Source: Azospirillum oryzae
GTDB taxonomy: Bacteria > Pseudomonadota > Alphaproteobacteria > Azospirillales > Azospirillaceae
DNA length: 64,000 nt
Direction of reading: 5' to 3'
Assembly: GCF_008364795.1 (NCBI RefSeq)
Contig: NZ_VTTM01000006.1
Location: forward strand, 62,001 to 126,000
The notes below the pieces were generated by a model. That model worked only from the letters and a program-made list of their open reading frames with translations. It was not told the origin of the DNA and searched no databases. Of this stretch, positions 1 through 9,281 are shown piece by piece. How positions within the stretch are numbered: the first letter of the stretch is position 1; the number at the start of each line of letters is the position of its first letter. The translations under genes and the position numbers were made by a program.

Positions 1-464
1 TAGGCGTTCGGGCGGTCGGCGAGCATACCGGAAATGAGGGTGATGGAGGCGTCCGACGCGAGACGGTCACCGAGCGCCCGGATCGTCGTCACCGCAGCCC
101 AGATGCGTTCTTCGAACGCCCGGCGCAGGTAAGCGACGTCGGCATCCATGACCTTGCCGGCGACGAAGGTGCCGGCCAGCAGCACGAGATGGTCGACGTG
201 GGGAATGTCGGCCAATGCCGCTTCGATGGCCTGACCGTTCGTCACGTCCGCGGCACGCCAGCCGTCGAACCCATGCTCGGTCGCCGCCTGGGCAGCGCGG
301 TCCCGGTTGATACCGACGACGATCACCTTGGCGCCGGCAGCCTTCGCCTGGATTGCGGTGGACAGGCCGATGCCGGAGGTCCCACCGAGGACGACGACAG
401 TGCGATCGCGAAGAGCCGCAAGGCCGAACGGCAGGGATTGGGCGGTGGAAGACATCTGAGACAT
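1..464 (-). CDS. Short-chain dehydrogenase/reductase (SDR), C-terminus outside the window
   Basis: Partial gene running off the left edge; 154 codons are visible. The start chosen is the ATG at 464-462 (MSQMSSTAQ...); a second in-frame ATG follows at 455. Near residue 25 the protein has [11 protein letters not shown], the glycine-rich NAD(P)-binding turn of SDR proteins, followed by a beta-alpha-beta pattern and a stretch ending in LISGML, where the SDR catalytic serine region would begin. The catalytic Tyr-x-x-x-Lys lies beyond the edge. It is divergent from the LysR gene at 570, the usual arrangement for a LysR regulator and its target. The substrate cannot be predicted. Confidence 0.85.
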   Translation of the reverse strand, partial: MSQMSSTAQSLPFGLAALRDRTVVVLGGTSGIGLSTAIQAKAAGAKVIVVGINRDRAAQAATEHGFDGWRAADVTNGQAIEAALADIPHVDHLVLLAGTFVAGKVMDADVAYLRRAFEERIWAAVTTIRALGDRLASDASITLISGMLADRPNA

Positions 465-569
465 GGTGTGCTCCGGTGTGGCGAGCGCCCCAGCGGCGCT
501 GTTGACAGAACCCTAGACCAAGGAGTTTCTATTGATAATCAGGTGCAGTTTCGTTTTACTCATGCCATA

Positions 570-1000
570 ATGGAACATATCGGTTTGGAGAGGCTGACCG
601 GCCTCATTGCCTTCGCCCGCGTCGCGTCGCTGGGCAGCTACACGGCCGCAGCCCGTACGCTGTCGGTGTCGCCGTCGGCCATCAGCAAAAGCGTGCAGCG
701 GCTGGAGCAGCAGCTGGGGCTGTCGCTGTTCACCCGCACCACGCGGTCCCTGTCCCTGACGGCCGAAGAGCGGGACTTGCATGAGCGTGCGTTGCGCCTG
801 CTGCAGTATGCCGAGGAAATCGAGCAGGCCGCGATGGCAGCCCGTGCCGAACCGGCAGGCACGTTGAGAATCACGGCTCCCCTGCCGATCGGCGTGCACA
901 TCCTGGCACCTGCGTTGCCGCGCTTTCAGGCGCGCCATCCCAATCTGACGATCGACCTGCGGCTCGGGGACCAAGTCTTCGACATCATTGAGACGGGAAT
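570..1000 (+). pseudogene. LysR-family regulator truncated by IS3 insertion
   Basis: Translation from the ATG at 570 ([19 protein letters not shown]) gives a typical LysR N-terminal winged helix-turn-helix (residues about 8-65, with [20 protein letters not shown]) and the start of the effector domain ([12 protein letters not shown]). The match ends at about residue 143 (IIETGIE), where the IS3 left inverted repeat begins at 1001. The frame then reads through the IS end and stops at 1088, giving a chimeric tail. No LysR C-terminal half is found on the other side of the insertion. A truncated protein could still bind DNA but lacks the effector domain. It probably controlled the divergent SDR gene. 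Confidence 0.85.
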
Positions 1001-1027
1001 TGAACCGCCCCAGGTTTGCTGGAGGCC
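1001..1027 (+). repeat. IS3 left terminal inverted repeat
   Basis: Begins TGAACCGCCCCAGG. Its reverse complement matches 5027-5053 at 22 of 27 positions, including the outermost eight bases. It is preceded by GAAT (997-1000). Confidence 0.85.
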
Positions 1028-1053
1028 CCGTTTCCTGAGAGACTGGGGTCAAC

Positions 1054-2097
<1,044 letters not shown>

Positions 2098-2099
<2 letters not shown>

Positions 2100-2116
2100 G
2101 AAGCGTTATCCATACT
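2098..2116 (+). other. Left attachment-site half (core GG plus CATACT arm)
   Basis: The GG core at 2098-2099 lies in a conserved Gly codon of IS3 orfB. After 11 nt comes CATACT (2111-2116). The arrangement is mirrored at the right end, which supports it as one half of the recombinase recognition site. Confidence 0.6.
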
Positions 2117-2139
2117 GCTCTCCTTCCTACCGGTTTCCG

Positions 2140-4353
2140 TCAACGGCTCAAGCCGGATTGGCTTGATTGGGGGGCGATCTTCAGGCGCCACTCCCACTGG
2201 CCTTGGCCGCGCGGCGTTCGGAAGGCGACATAGTCACCCTGCCGGACGCGCGCCCACACCGCCTCGCGCTGCAATTTTGTCGCCTGTGCCACCTCTGTGA
2301 GTGTCGGCAAGCCGCTCACGTCCGCAGAGCCGTCGAGCCGCGTCACGTCCGCCTCCGTCAACCGAACCCAAAGCTTGGAGCACGAGCAGCGCTGGTCGCA
2401 CGGGATAATCCCATGCTGGATCCACAGATGCACCAAAGACCGTGAAACACCCAAGCGTTGCGCCGCTGCTTTGGCGGACACTCGCCCATCTGCCCGTGGG
2501 TCTGGCGATCCGGTCTGGATCGGGCAGCCGGTGGCGATGCGATACCGCTTGCGCATGGATTGGACCCGCTCATAGGTCCACTCCTTTCCGGTTTGTGTGC
2601 GCATGCCTGCCGCATTGAGGGCCTGGGCGACGGCGTGATCGGGCCGGTCTCTGGACAACTCCCGAATGCGAGCAATGACCGTAGCATCGGTTGTCGCGTG
2701 AAGGCAGCCTGGCGCCAAGGACGCTGTATGGGTCGAGGTGGCGCCGCCGGTCCACAAGACCACCACGTCGACGCGGCGGGTCGTGCGGTCGGCCGTCACA
2801 GTCACGGCAGCAATGGCGAGCCGCAGCAATCTTTTGCGATCGACGGCCGTGGTCGTCTCCGCCTGCCATAGCCCGGGCAGGTCAGCGGCGACCCGGCGGA
2901 TTTCTTCGCGCTCGGCGGCATTCAGGGGCAGCAAATCGGTGCGCCGCATCAGCGCATAGTCGCTTTCCAGCGTCTCCAGCGTGCTCAGCGCTGCGTTCCA
3001 ACGGCGTTCCAGTTCGCGGGCTACCAAGCGGTTGTCCGGATCGACGGCATCGTACTGGCGCTGTGCCAAAACCACTTCGTAGCGGGCACGTTCCAGGCGG
3101 AACTGCCATTGCCGGTCGGTGGCCGCTCGTTCGCCCTCCAATGTCTCCAGCGCGGCCAGGGTGGCCTCAAGGCTGACCGGCGCCACCGCTTCCAGGAAGG
3201 CGGAGGTCACAAGAGCGTCGAGCGCACCCGTCGGGCAGGACTGACATTGCGGCTCGCCGTATTCGGCCTGGGCGCGACGGCAATGATAACTGTGGTAAGC
3301 CGAGCCGTAGCTTACGGCCATTCGGCGGCCGCACCGGCCACAGACAACCAGTCCGGCCAGAAGGGCAAGGCCCTCGCGCGGAGCCCCATCGCCTTTCCGG
3401 GCGAAGTTGTAGAGGTTGCCCCGCAATGCCCTGCGGTTGGCCTGGTAGACGTCGTAGGTCAGGCACGCCGGATAGACGTCGGGCACCACAATATCCCACT
3501 CCGCCAAAGCGACCCTCCGGTTGACCGTCGTCGGCGGCTCCCCAGGCACCACTTCCCATTTTCGCCGACCGTAGACGAAGACGCCGGCGTAGGCTGGATT
3601 GGTCAGAATCTGCAGGATCATCTGGTAGGTTGGTCGTGCCCAGCTGATGCTGCCGGCCGTAGCCCCGGTTTGCGCACACCGGGGCAGAAGCAGCTGGTTC
3701 TCCAAGAAGTGCCTCTGCACAGCCCGAGCGTTGCGCAACACGGCGAAGCGCTCGAACACTGTAGCGATGGCCAGACGCACGGCATCGTCCGGATCTTGGA
3801 CGGCAACGCCGTCGTGCCGCCGTCGGAAGCCAACCGGCAGACGTTGGGCGAGTTCACCGCGGCGCGCCTTGTTCAGAAGGTTGCCACGCATGCGGCCTCG
3901 CAGAATGTGCAGTTCGGCCGCGAACAGAGTGCCCTTGACGCCGAGCAGAAGCAGGTCGTTCGGGTCGCGGGCATCGTAAACACCGTCCTCATCGGCGATG
4001 AGGGTACGGAAAACGCCGCACAGCTCGATGACGCGGTGCCAGTCGCTGTTGCATCGGGACAGGCGCGACACCTCGGTGACGAGAATGATGCCGACCTCAC
4101 CCAAACCGATGGCGGCGACCAGTTTCTGAAAGCCGGTCCGCTGGCGGCTGCTCGCTCCGGACAGGCCGAGATCCTCGTCAATGACCCGGATTTGGGAGGC
4201 TGGCCAACCCATCTGTCGCGCGCGTTCGGCCAACTGGTACTGACGGCGGGTGCTCTCCTGGTTGCTCTGCACCTGCTTGGGTGTGGACTGCCGGATGTAG
4301 ACAACCGCCTGCAACCGCTGATGACGGGCTTCGATCTTGGGCGAGAGGATCAT
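2140..4353 (-). CDS. Large serine recombinase (resolvase/recombinase family)
   Basis: A 737-residue protein. Residues about 15-155 are a resolvase catalytic domain with the Y-x-R-x-S motif (YIRQSTPKQV, nucleophile Ser23) and the conserved EVSRLSR. Residues about 175-300 are a Recombinase domain (FRRRHDG, then RNARAVQRHF). A zinc ribbon follows around 340-390 (CGRCGRRM, with further Cys pairs), then a coiled-coil region. The C-terminus (about 625-735) adds helix-turn-helix-like segments (AAQRLGVSRSLVHLWIQHG). It would catalyse site-specific integration and excision of the surrounding element. The start ATG at 4353 overlaps the stop of the upstream small gene (ATGA), suggesting translational coupling. 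Confidence 0.9.
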   Translation of the reverse strand: MILSPKIEARHQRLQAVVYIRQSTPKQVQSNQESTRRQYQLAERARQMGWPASQIRVIDEDLGLSGASSRQRTGFQKLVAAIGLGEVGIILVTEVSRLSRCNSDWHRVIELCGVFRTLIADEDGVYDARDPNDLLLLGVKGTLFAAELHILRGRMRGNLLNKARRGELAQRLPVGFRRRHDGVAVQDPDDAVRLAIATVFERFAVLRNARAVQRHFLENQLLLPRCAQTGATAGSISWARPTYQMILQILTNPAYAGVFVYGRRKWEVVPGEPPTTVNRRVALAEWDIVVPDVYPACLTYDVYQANRRALRGNLYNFARKGDGAPREGLALLAGLVVCGRCGRRMAVSYGSAYHSYHCRRAQAEYGEPQCQSCPTGALDALVTSAFLEAVAPVSLEATLAALETLEGERAATDRQWQFRLERARYEVVLAQRQYDAVDPDNRLVARELERRWNAALSTLETLESDYALMRRTDLLPLNAAEREEIRRVAADLPGLWQAETTTAVDRKRLLRLAIAAVTVTADRTTRRVDVVVLWTGGATSTHTASLAPGCLHATTDATVIARIRELSRDRPDHAVAQALNAAGMRTQTGKEWTYERVQSMRKRYRIATGCPIQTGSPDPRADGRVSAKAAAQRLGVSRSLVHLWIQHGIIPCDQRCSCSKLWVRLTEADVTRLDGSADVSGLPTLTEVAQATKLQREAVWARVRQGDYVAFRTPRGQGQWEWRLKIAPQSSQSGLSR

Positions 4354-4730
4354 GGGACGTCTCCTTGCGGGCCATCCGGCCCGTCAGCCGGCGCCACAGC
4401 AGATCGCTCCACAACCCCACCATCGGCCTCTGGGCCTCCGGTGGCAGAATGCTCCATAGCATCGGGATCGGGGTTGGCATGGGGGGCCTCCGCGGACGAG
4501 GTTGTGCGGCAGGCATTGACCAGCCGGACGAGGGCGCGCAGGCTTCCGGGCGTAAAGCGTAGGGCCGGCATGACAGGCTCCTCGGCACCGGCGGCTTCGG
4601 TCCAGGCCAGCGGGATCTCTCGCCGCTGGCCGTCCTCCCCTTCAACGAGCAGATCCGTTCCCTCGTCACGTCGCAGCCGCCGCATCACTCGAACAACCCG
4701 TCCCAGCCACGGATGATGCGGCGCGGTCAC
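4350..4730 (-). CDS. Small protein coupled to the serine recombinase (DUF5372-like)
   Basis: A 126-residue protein with a beta-rich N-terminal half (HHPWLGRVVRV, then GQRREIPLAWTEA) and a Ser/Thr/Pro/acidic low-complexity tail. The pattern of an HP near the start and a later R-x-IP-x-x-WT resembles the small DUF5372-type proteins I remember next to such recombinases; this recollection is unverified. It is the only other gene in the element and overlaps the recombinase start by 4 nt. It may act as a recombination directionality or accessory factor, but nothing in the sequence proves that. Confidence 0.65.
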   Translation of the reverse strand: MTAPHHPWLGRVVRVMRRLRRDEGTDLLVEGEDGQRREIPLAWTEAAGAEEPVMPALRFTPGSLRALVRLVNACRTTSSAEAPHANPDPDAMEHSATGGPEADGGVVERSAVAPADGPDGPQGDVP

Positions 4731-4766
4731 CCGAATCCATTGATCCTGAGCGGAATGGTTAGACGT

Positions 4767-4785
4767 AGTATGATGGCCAATGTGG
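4767..4785 (+). other. Right attachment-site half (AGTATG arm plus core GG)
   Basis: AGTATG at 4767-4772 is the reverse complement of the CATACT at the left end. It lies 11 nt from the GG core at 4784-4785, the same spacing as on the left. Confidence 0.6.
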
Positions 4786-4786
4786 C

Positions 4787-5014
4787 GATTCCTACGACAA
4801 CGCCTTGGCAGAGACGATCAACGGCCTCTACAAGACCGAGGTGATCCGGCGTTGCGGGCCATGGCGCACCGTAGAGGCTGTCGAATTCGCCACCCTCGAA
4901 TGGGTTGACTGGTTCAACCACCGGCGCCTCCTCGAGCCCATCGGCAACATTCCTCCCGCCGAGGCCGAAGCGCGCTACGATGCCCAAACCGAGGACGTCG
5001 CCATGGCGGCGTGA
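4787..5014 (+). pseudogene. IS3-family transposase OrfB, 3' part
   Basis: The frame resumes with DSYDNALAETINGLYKTE, the conserved IS3 block holding the catalytic Glu. It continues through the C-terminal motif WVDWFNHRRLLEPIGNIPP and ends at 5014, just before the right inverted repeat. It joins in frame with the residues read at 2098-2100 once the recombinase element is removed. Confidence 0.88.
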
Positions 5015-5026
5015 CTCAACACAAAT

Positions 5027-5053
5027 GGCCGCCGACAAACCCGGCGCGGTTCA
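5027..5053 (+). repeat. IS3 right terminal inverted repeat
   Basis: Matches the reverse complement of 1001-1027 at 22 of 27 positions and ends CGCGGTTCA. It is followed by GAAT (5054-5057), the same tetranucleotide that precedes the left end. Confidence 0.85.
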
Positions 5054-5597
5054 GAATGCCGTACTTCTCCACCGCGAGATGGACCTTCACGCCGCGGATC
5101 TTCTTACCGCCGTCCACGCCCCGCGCAAAGCAACTCGGGGCCGAAGGGCAGGTGCGGCTGTCGATCACGATGGCACTCGGCTCCGCAGTATCGCCGCAGG
5201 CCAAGCGCCATGTGCGGCGCAGCCGATCGAGCAAACGGCGCCAGAGTCCCAGTCGGGTCCAGCGGGCGAACAGAGTGTACAGCGTGCTGAAGGGAATATC
5301 GGAGAGCTGACCGATGGCACGCCACTGCATGCTGCAGAAGCGCACGCGCCACACCGCCATGATTGCCTTGCGCAACGCTGCTCCGGTGAGCGCCGGCTTG
5401 GGCCCGGACCGGGTTGGGCGGGAGCCGTCCACCGCCATGGCTGTCAACTCGGTCAGCACCGCGTCCACGAAAGCATCAACGTTCGAGAATGCGTCCCAGG
5501 ACGCTGGGATGGTGCTTGCGGGACGAACGGCGGTGCCCTTTGAGTGCTGGTCCAGTGGCTGGTGAAAGACGCCCACAGCCCTATCACGCAGCCCCAC
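5054..5597 (-). pseudogene. IS5-family transposase, C-terminally truncated
   Basis: The readable protein has RKAIMAVWRVRFCSMQWRAI and IPFSTLYTLFARWTRLGLW (N-terminal DUF4096-like region), then VIDSRTCPSAPSC and KKIRGVKVHLAVEKYG, the part of the DDE domain around the first catalytic Asp. It is cut after VEKYGI at the IS3 right end, so the second half of the DDE domain and the distal IS end are missing. The first 30 or so residues from the ATG at 5597 do not look conserved, so the true start may lie further in. Inactive remnant. Confidence 0.8.
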
Positions 5598-6093
5598 CGC
5601 GCGACACTCCTCTTCAGCTTAAAGTAGCATCCCGACCAAAGCTGGATGGGACGCCACCGCTGCAAACAAGTTCTACAGCGACAGCCGGTGTCAGCTTTTC
5701 GGGATCTGTCGATGTCGGTGTCGGTTTTCCGGGATGGCTGGACTTGAAGCCTGAAATCGCGGGAAATGGCCGGATTTCGGCCCGGGACCGCTGGATATAC
5801 CTGCCAGGATCGCTGGAATCGAACCGGGATCGGAGGACAGGTCGCGCCTTTCAGACTCTTCCGGCATCGGGGGCACGGGGCGTCGTCATGGCAACCCTAT
5901 ACCCGCACCCCTGCGGCTCTCCGCGCTTCTCGACAAAGCGGTATCGTTCAGCAGGCATGCCACGCCTCCACTCTTAGTGTTTGTAATATGGGAAACGCTA
6001 GGGAAAGCCTGCGGTTTCACGCGGACTCACGGCTACTCAGCCGTGGGTGTATTTGCTACCGAATACCGGATCGACGAACTGGAGGACGCCATC
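5598..6093. other. Non-coding stretch between IS remnants and the CRISPR repeat
   Basis: No open frame here resembles a protein I know. It includes two similar phrases, CAGCTTTTCGGGATCTG and CGGTTTTCCGGGATGG (about 5691-5740), that may be IS debris. A perfect 7-bp stem hairpin, CACGGCTactcAGCCGTG, lies at 6028-6045. The composition is more mixed than in the neighbouring genes. Confidence 0.5.
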
Positions 6094-6125
6094 GTCGCCC
6101 TCCGTGCGGGGGCGTGGATTGAAAC
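6094..6125 (+). CRISPR. Solitary type I-C-like CRISPR repeat (orphan)
   Basis: A 32-nt unit starting GTCGCCC and ending GGGGGCGTGGATTGAAAC, the signature 3' end of type I-C (Dvulg-type) repeats. The internal CGCCC...GGGCG arms can form the usual stem. No second copy is found one repeat-plus-spacer length upstream or downstream, and there are no cas genes in the window. It therefore looks like the leftover of an array, probably lost by IS activity or deletion. Confidence 0.7.
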
Positions 6126-6260
6126 ACGCCCTTCAGCAGGTCGAGCGCGGCCTGTTCACGGAGATTGGCCAATCTCCGCGTCGGCTTGCCGTCGCTTGTG
6201 TCAGGCCTCGGGGCAGGCGAATACCAAGCACAGGCAAGATCGGTTCAACGGTCGTCCGCT

Positions 6261-7196
6261 TCATGACCCTGTGCCTGCGGGCGCCGAAGGGCCGGTCGGG
6301 GTCGTGGATCCCGGTCCGCCCAGCCCGGTCAGCAGATGTTCGATGAAGCTGCGCACCTTCGGCGAGACATGACGGGTCGCCGGGTAAACGGCATGGATGG
6401 CCTCGTCCGTCACCTCCAGGTCCGTCAGGACCGGGATCAGGCGGCCGGCGCGGATGTCGTCCTCCACGATGAAGTCGGCCAGCCGTGCCAGCCCCAGCCC
6501 GCCCACCGCGGCATGGCGCAGCAGCCACAGGCTGTCGGTCTAGAAGCCGCCGGCCGGACGCAGGATTTCGCGCCGGTCGCCGACCAGGAACTCCCACTCC
6601 GTCCGTCCGGAGCCCGACAGCAGCGTCAGGCAATCGTGGCGGGAGAGGTCGGACGGCGACTGCGGCACGCCTCGGCGCTCCAGATAGTCCGGGCTGGCCA
6701 CCACATGGCGGCGCAGCGGTCGCAGGCGGCGGGCGATCAGGGTGGAATCGGCCAGCCGCCCGGCGCGGATCGCCAGATCGAACCCGTCGTCGATCAGCCG
6801 CTGCACGCGGTCGCTCAGGCTGGCCTCCAGCGACACGCCGGGGTAGCGGCGCAGGTATGAGGGCAGTAGCGGCGCCACCCGCATCTGCCCGAACATCACC
6901 GGCATCGTGACGCGCAGGGTGCCGCGCGGCTCCTCGCCCATTTCGGTCAGCGACTGTTCGGCCTCGTCCAGCGCCGCCAGGATGGCGCGGGCCCGCAGGC
7001 AGAAAGTGGCGCCGGCATCGGTCAGCGCGATCCGCCGCGTCGTGCGCGCCAGCAGACGGGTGCCCAGCCTGTTCTCCATCTGGGCGATCCGCCGGCTGAT
7101 CGCCGACGCGGACAGCCCGAGGCTCTCCGCCGCCGCCGACAGGCTGCCGCAATCCACCACCTCCACCAGCACCGTCAGATCGTCCAGCCGATCCAT
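6261..7196 (-). pseudogene. LysR-family regulator with in-frame amber stop
   Basis: The frame from the ATG at 7196 gives MDRLDDLTVLVEVVDCGSLS with a LysR HTH (AAESLGLSASAISRRIAQ) and effector-domain start (GTLRVTMPVMFGQ). It stops at a TAG at 6542-6540 (within TCTAGA). Beyond the stop the same frame continues with clear LysR sequence (TDSLWLLRHAAVGGLG, then VHAVYPATRHVSPKVRSF-like residues) to 6261. Read through, the protein would be about 311 residues, the normal LysR length. A single nonsense change is the simplest explanation; suppression or a sequencing error cannot be excluded. It is divergent from the peroxiredoxin-like gene. Confidence 0.82.
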
Positions 7197-7343
7197 GCCG
7201 TCCTCCCCATATCCCGATCGGCCCGATCGGATCGGGCGCATTCTTGCGTTTCGTGCAAAGATATTGTGCGTGTCCCCCTATGTTTCACAAGTCCGGCTTT
7301 TGCCAGGATCGGCTCAACGGACACGCCGACATGGAATTGCCCG

Positions 7344-8009
7344 ATGCGTCTTCAACGCCAACTCCGCACCATCCGGGCGCAGGCCGGAAAGTCCCTGCCG
7401 CCGGGGGTGCTGGCGATGATGGACCGGGTGATCGCCGACCTGAAGGCGCGCGGGGTCGAATTGGGGGCGTTGCGCCCCGGACTCCAGGCTCCCGACTTCG
7501 CCTTGCCCAACCAGCTCGGCCGGACCGTATCGTTGTACGAGACGCTGGAGCGGGGGCCGGTCGTCCTGCTGTTCTACCGCGGCGAATGGTGTCCTTATTG
7601 TTGCGCCCAGCTCAGGGCCATGCAGATGGCGCTGCCGCAGCTGACCGCCGGCGGCGCCCGGCTGGTCGCGGTGTCGCCCGAACTGCCAGACCACAGCCTG
7701 ACGCTGGCGGAGCGCAACGCGCTCGACTTCGACATCCTGTCCGACAGCGGAGCGGTGGTGGCGCGCAGCTATGGCCTCGTCTTCCGCGTGCCGGACGAGC
7801 TGCGCGACCTCTACCGCGACCGCGGCCTCGACCTCAACGCCCGCCAGGGCCGCCCGCCCGGGGAGCCCTGGCAGCTGCCCATCCCTGCGACCTACCTGCT
7901 GTCGCCCAGCGGCGTCGTCCGCTTTGCTGCCATCGACGCCGACTTCACCCAACGCCCGGAGCCGCAGGCGCTCGTCGACCTGCTGCACGACCGCGTGCCG
8001 GCGTCCTGA
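7344..8009 (+). CDS. Peroxiredoxin-like thiol oxidoreductase (AhpC/TSA family)
   Basis: A 221-residue thioredoxin-fold protein. It contains PDFALPNQLGRTVSLYETLE and, near residue 80, FYRGEWCPYCCAQL, giving a C-P-Y-C active site as in the peroxiredoxin-like 2 group. It likely reduces peroxides or disulfides in the cytoplasm, since no signal peptide is seen. The ATG at 7344 (MRLQRQLRTIRAQAG) was chosen because the 26 upstream in-frame residues look unconserved. It sits 72 bp before the bufferin gene on the same strand and may share its transcript. Its divergent neighbour is the broken LysR gene. Confidence 0.85.
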   Translation: MRLQRQLRTIRAQAGKSLPPGVLAMMDRVIADLKARGVELGALRPGLQAPDFALPNQLGRTVSLYETLERGPVVLLFYRGEWCPYCCAQLRAMQMALPQLTAGGARLVAVSPELPDHSLTLAERNALDFDILSDSGAVVARSYGLVFRVPDELRDLYRDRGLDLNARQGRPPGEPWQLPIPATYLLSPSGVVRFAAIDADFTQRPEPQALVDLLHDRVPAS

Positions 8010-8080
8010 CCGACGCCGGCCATTCCACGCAACCGGCCATCCCCCACAGCCGGCCCATCCATGCAGAGAGGAATCCGTCC

Positions 8081-8383
8081 ATGACCGCCACCAAGACCGC
8101 CACCAAGACCCTGGCCCTGCTCCCCATCGCCGGCGCGCTGGCCGGGGCGCTGACCCTGATGGCCGGCCCGGCCGCGGCGCAGTCCAACATGGAAAAATGC
8201 TATGGCATCGCCAAGCCGGGCGAGAATGGCTGCGCCCACGCCAAGGGCCTGCATTCCTGCGCCGGCAACACCAGCCTGACCTATGACGGCGGCGACTGGA
8301 AGCTGGTCAAGGCCGGTACCTGTGCGACGGAAATGGGATCGCTGAAGCCGTTCGACGGCGCCAACCCGAAGAAGAAGGGCTGA
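8081..8383 (+). CDS. bufA1: BufA1-type bufferin precursor (DUF2282)
   Basis: A 100-residue precursor with a cleavable signal peptide (hydrophobic LALLPIAGALAGALTLMAG, likely cut after AAA at about 33). The mature part has four cysteines, Cys40 (EKCYGIAK), Cys51 (NGCAH), Cys60 (HSCAG) and Cys81 (AGTC), the pattern of BufA1/DUF2282 proteins. In this family the MNIO enzyme BufB, aided by BufC, converts Cys residues into thiooxazole-type groups, and the exported product buffers copper or other thiophilic metals in the periplasm. bufB follows 4 bp downstream. The metal specificity is not visible in the sequence. Confidence 0.9.
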   Translation: MTATKTATKTLALLPIAGALAGALTLMAGPAAAQSNMEKCYGIAKPGENGCAHAKGLHSCAGNTSLTYDGGDWKLVKAGTCATEMGSLKPFDGANPKKKG

Positions 8384-8387
8384 GGCG

Positions 8388-9281
8388 ATGGCCGCGGCGG
8401 TGTCCTCCACGCTCCCCCGGCTGGTGCCGGTCGCCGCCGGCATCGGCCTGCGCGAGCCGCACCGGGAGGCGTTCGTCGCGGCCGGTTCTCCGGTCCCCTG
8501 GGTCGAGATCCATCCGGAAAATTATCTGGTTCCGGGCGGGCCGCGTCTGGCCGGCATCCTGCGGGTCCGACGCGACCGGCCGGTCAGCTGCCACGGCGTC
8601 GGCCTGTCGCTGGGCAGCGCCGGCGGTCTCGATCCCGACCACCTGATGCGGCTGCGCGCGCTCTACGACCGGCTGGAACCGGGGTTGATCTCCGAACATC
8701 TGTCCTGGAGCGTCACGGACGCCACCTACCTCAACGATCTGCTGCCGCTGCCCTATACCGAGGACAGCCTGGACCGGGTTCGCCGCAACGTCGACCATGC
8801 CCAGGACGTTTTCGGCCGGCGCATCCTGGTCGAGAATCCGGCGGCCTGCATCGCCTTCGCCGACAGCACCATTCCCGAAGCCGAATTCCTGGCGGAACTG
8901 GCCGCCCGTACCGGCTGCGGCCTGCTGCTGGACGTCAACAACCTCTACGTCTCGTCGGTCAATCTCGGCTTCGACCGGTCGGCGTGGCTCGACGCCATCC
9001 CGGCGGACGCGGTCGGCGAACTGCATCTGGCCGGTCACGCCCGCATGACCATCGGCGGCGAGGAATTGCTGGTCGATGACCATGGCAGCGCCGTCGGCGA
9101 GGCCGTGATGGCTCTCTATGCCGACGTGTTGGACCGCATCGGCCCGCGGCCGGTGCTGATCGAATGGGACAACGACCTGCCGCCGCTCGACGGCCTGCTG
9201 GACGAGGCGGGCAGGGCGCAAAGGCTGCTCGATGCGACGATGCAAAAACAGCGTGTGCCGGAGGCCCATTGTGCCGGCTGA
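8388..9281 (+). CDS. bufB: MNIO-family peptide-modifying enzyme BufB (DUF692)
   Basis: A 297-residue TIM-barrel protein of the multinuclear non-heme iron oxygenase family. Metal-ligand motifs are visible in order: EIHPENY (about 41), CHGVGLSLGS (about 67), SEHLSW (about 102), ILVENPA, LLDVNNLYVS, ELHLAGH and DDHGSAV. All expected His, Asp and Glu positions seem present. It would modify cysteines of the BufA1 precursor, with the partner BufC encoded next. The GTG start of bufC lies inside its 3' end. Confidence 0.92.
   Translation: MAAAVSSTLPRLVPVAAGIGLREPHREAFVAAGSPVPWVEIHPENYLVPGGPRLAGILRVRRDRPVSCHGVGLSLGSAGGLDPDHLMRLRALYDRLEPGLISEHLSWSVTDATYLNDLLPLPYTEDSLDRVRRNVDHAQDVFGRRILVENPAACIAFADSTIPEAEFLAELAARTGCGLLLDVNNLYVSSVNLGFDRSAWLDAIPADAVGELHLAGHARMTIGGEELLVDDHGSAVGEAVMALYADVLDRIGPRPVLIEWDNDLPPLDGLLDEAGRAQRLLDATMQKQRVPEAHCAG

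Larger units (their letters stand above)
2100..4785 (-). mobile_element. Serine-recombinase mobile element inserted in IS3 orfB
   Basis: The boundaries come from the split transposase: GSVG on the left and DSYDNALAE on the right would be contiguous in an intact orfB. A GG dinucleotide is shared at both junctions (2098-2099 and 4784-4785), as expected for the 2-bp crossover core of a serine recombinase. The hexamer CATACT sits exactly 11 nt inside the core on the left (2111-2116), and its reverse complement AGTATG sits 11 nt inside on the right (4767-4772). The element carries only two overlapping genes, the recombinase and a small upstream protein. It has no terminal inverted repeats of transposon type. 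Confidence 0.75.

Noticed and set aside
189..569. Long N-terminal extension of the first LysR gene
   Set aside because: The upstream frame is antisense to the SDR gene. LysR homology starts at the ATG at 570.
6028..6059. Possible degenerate second CRISPR repeat upstream of 6094
   Set aside because: At the right spacing only about 14 of 32 bases agree. The sequence is better described as a separate perfect hairpin.
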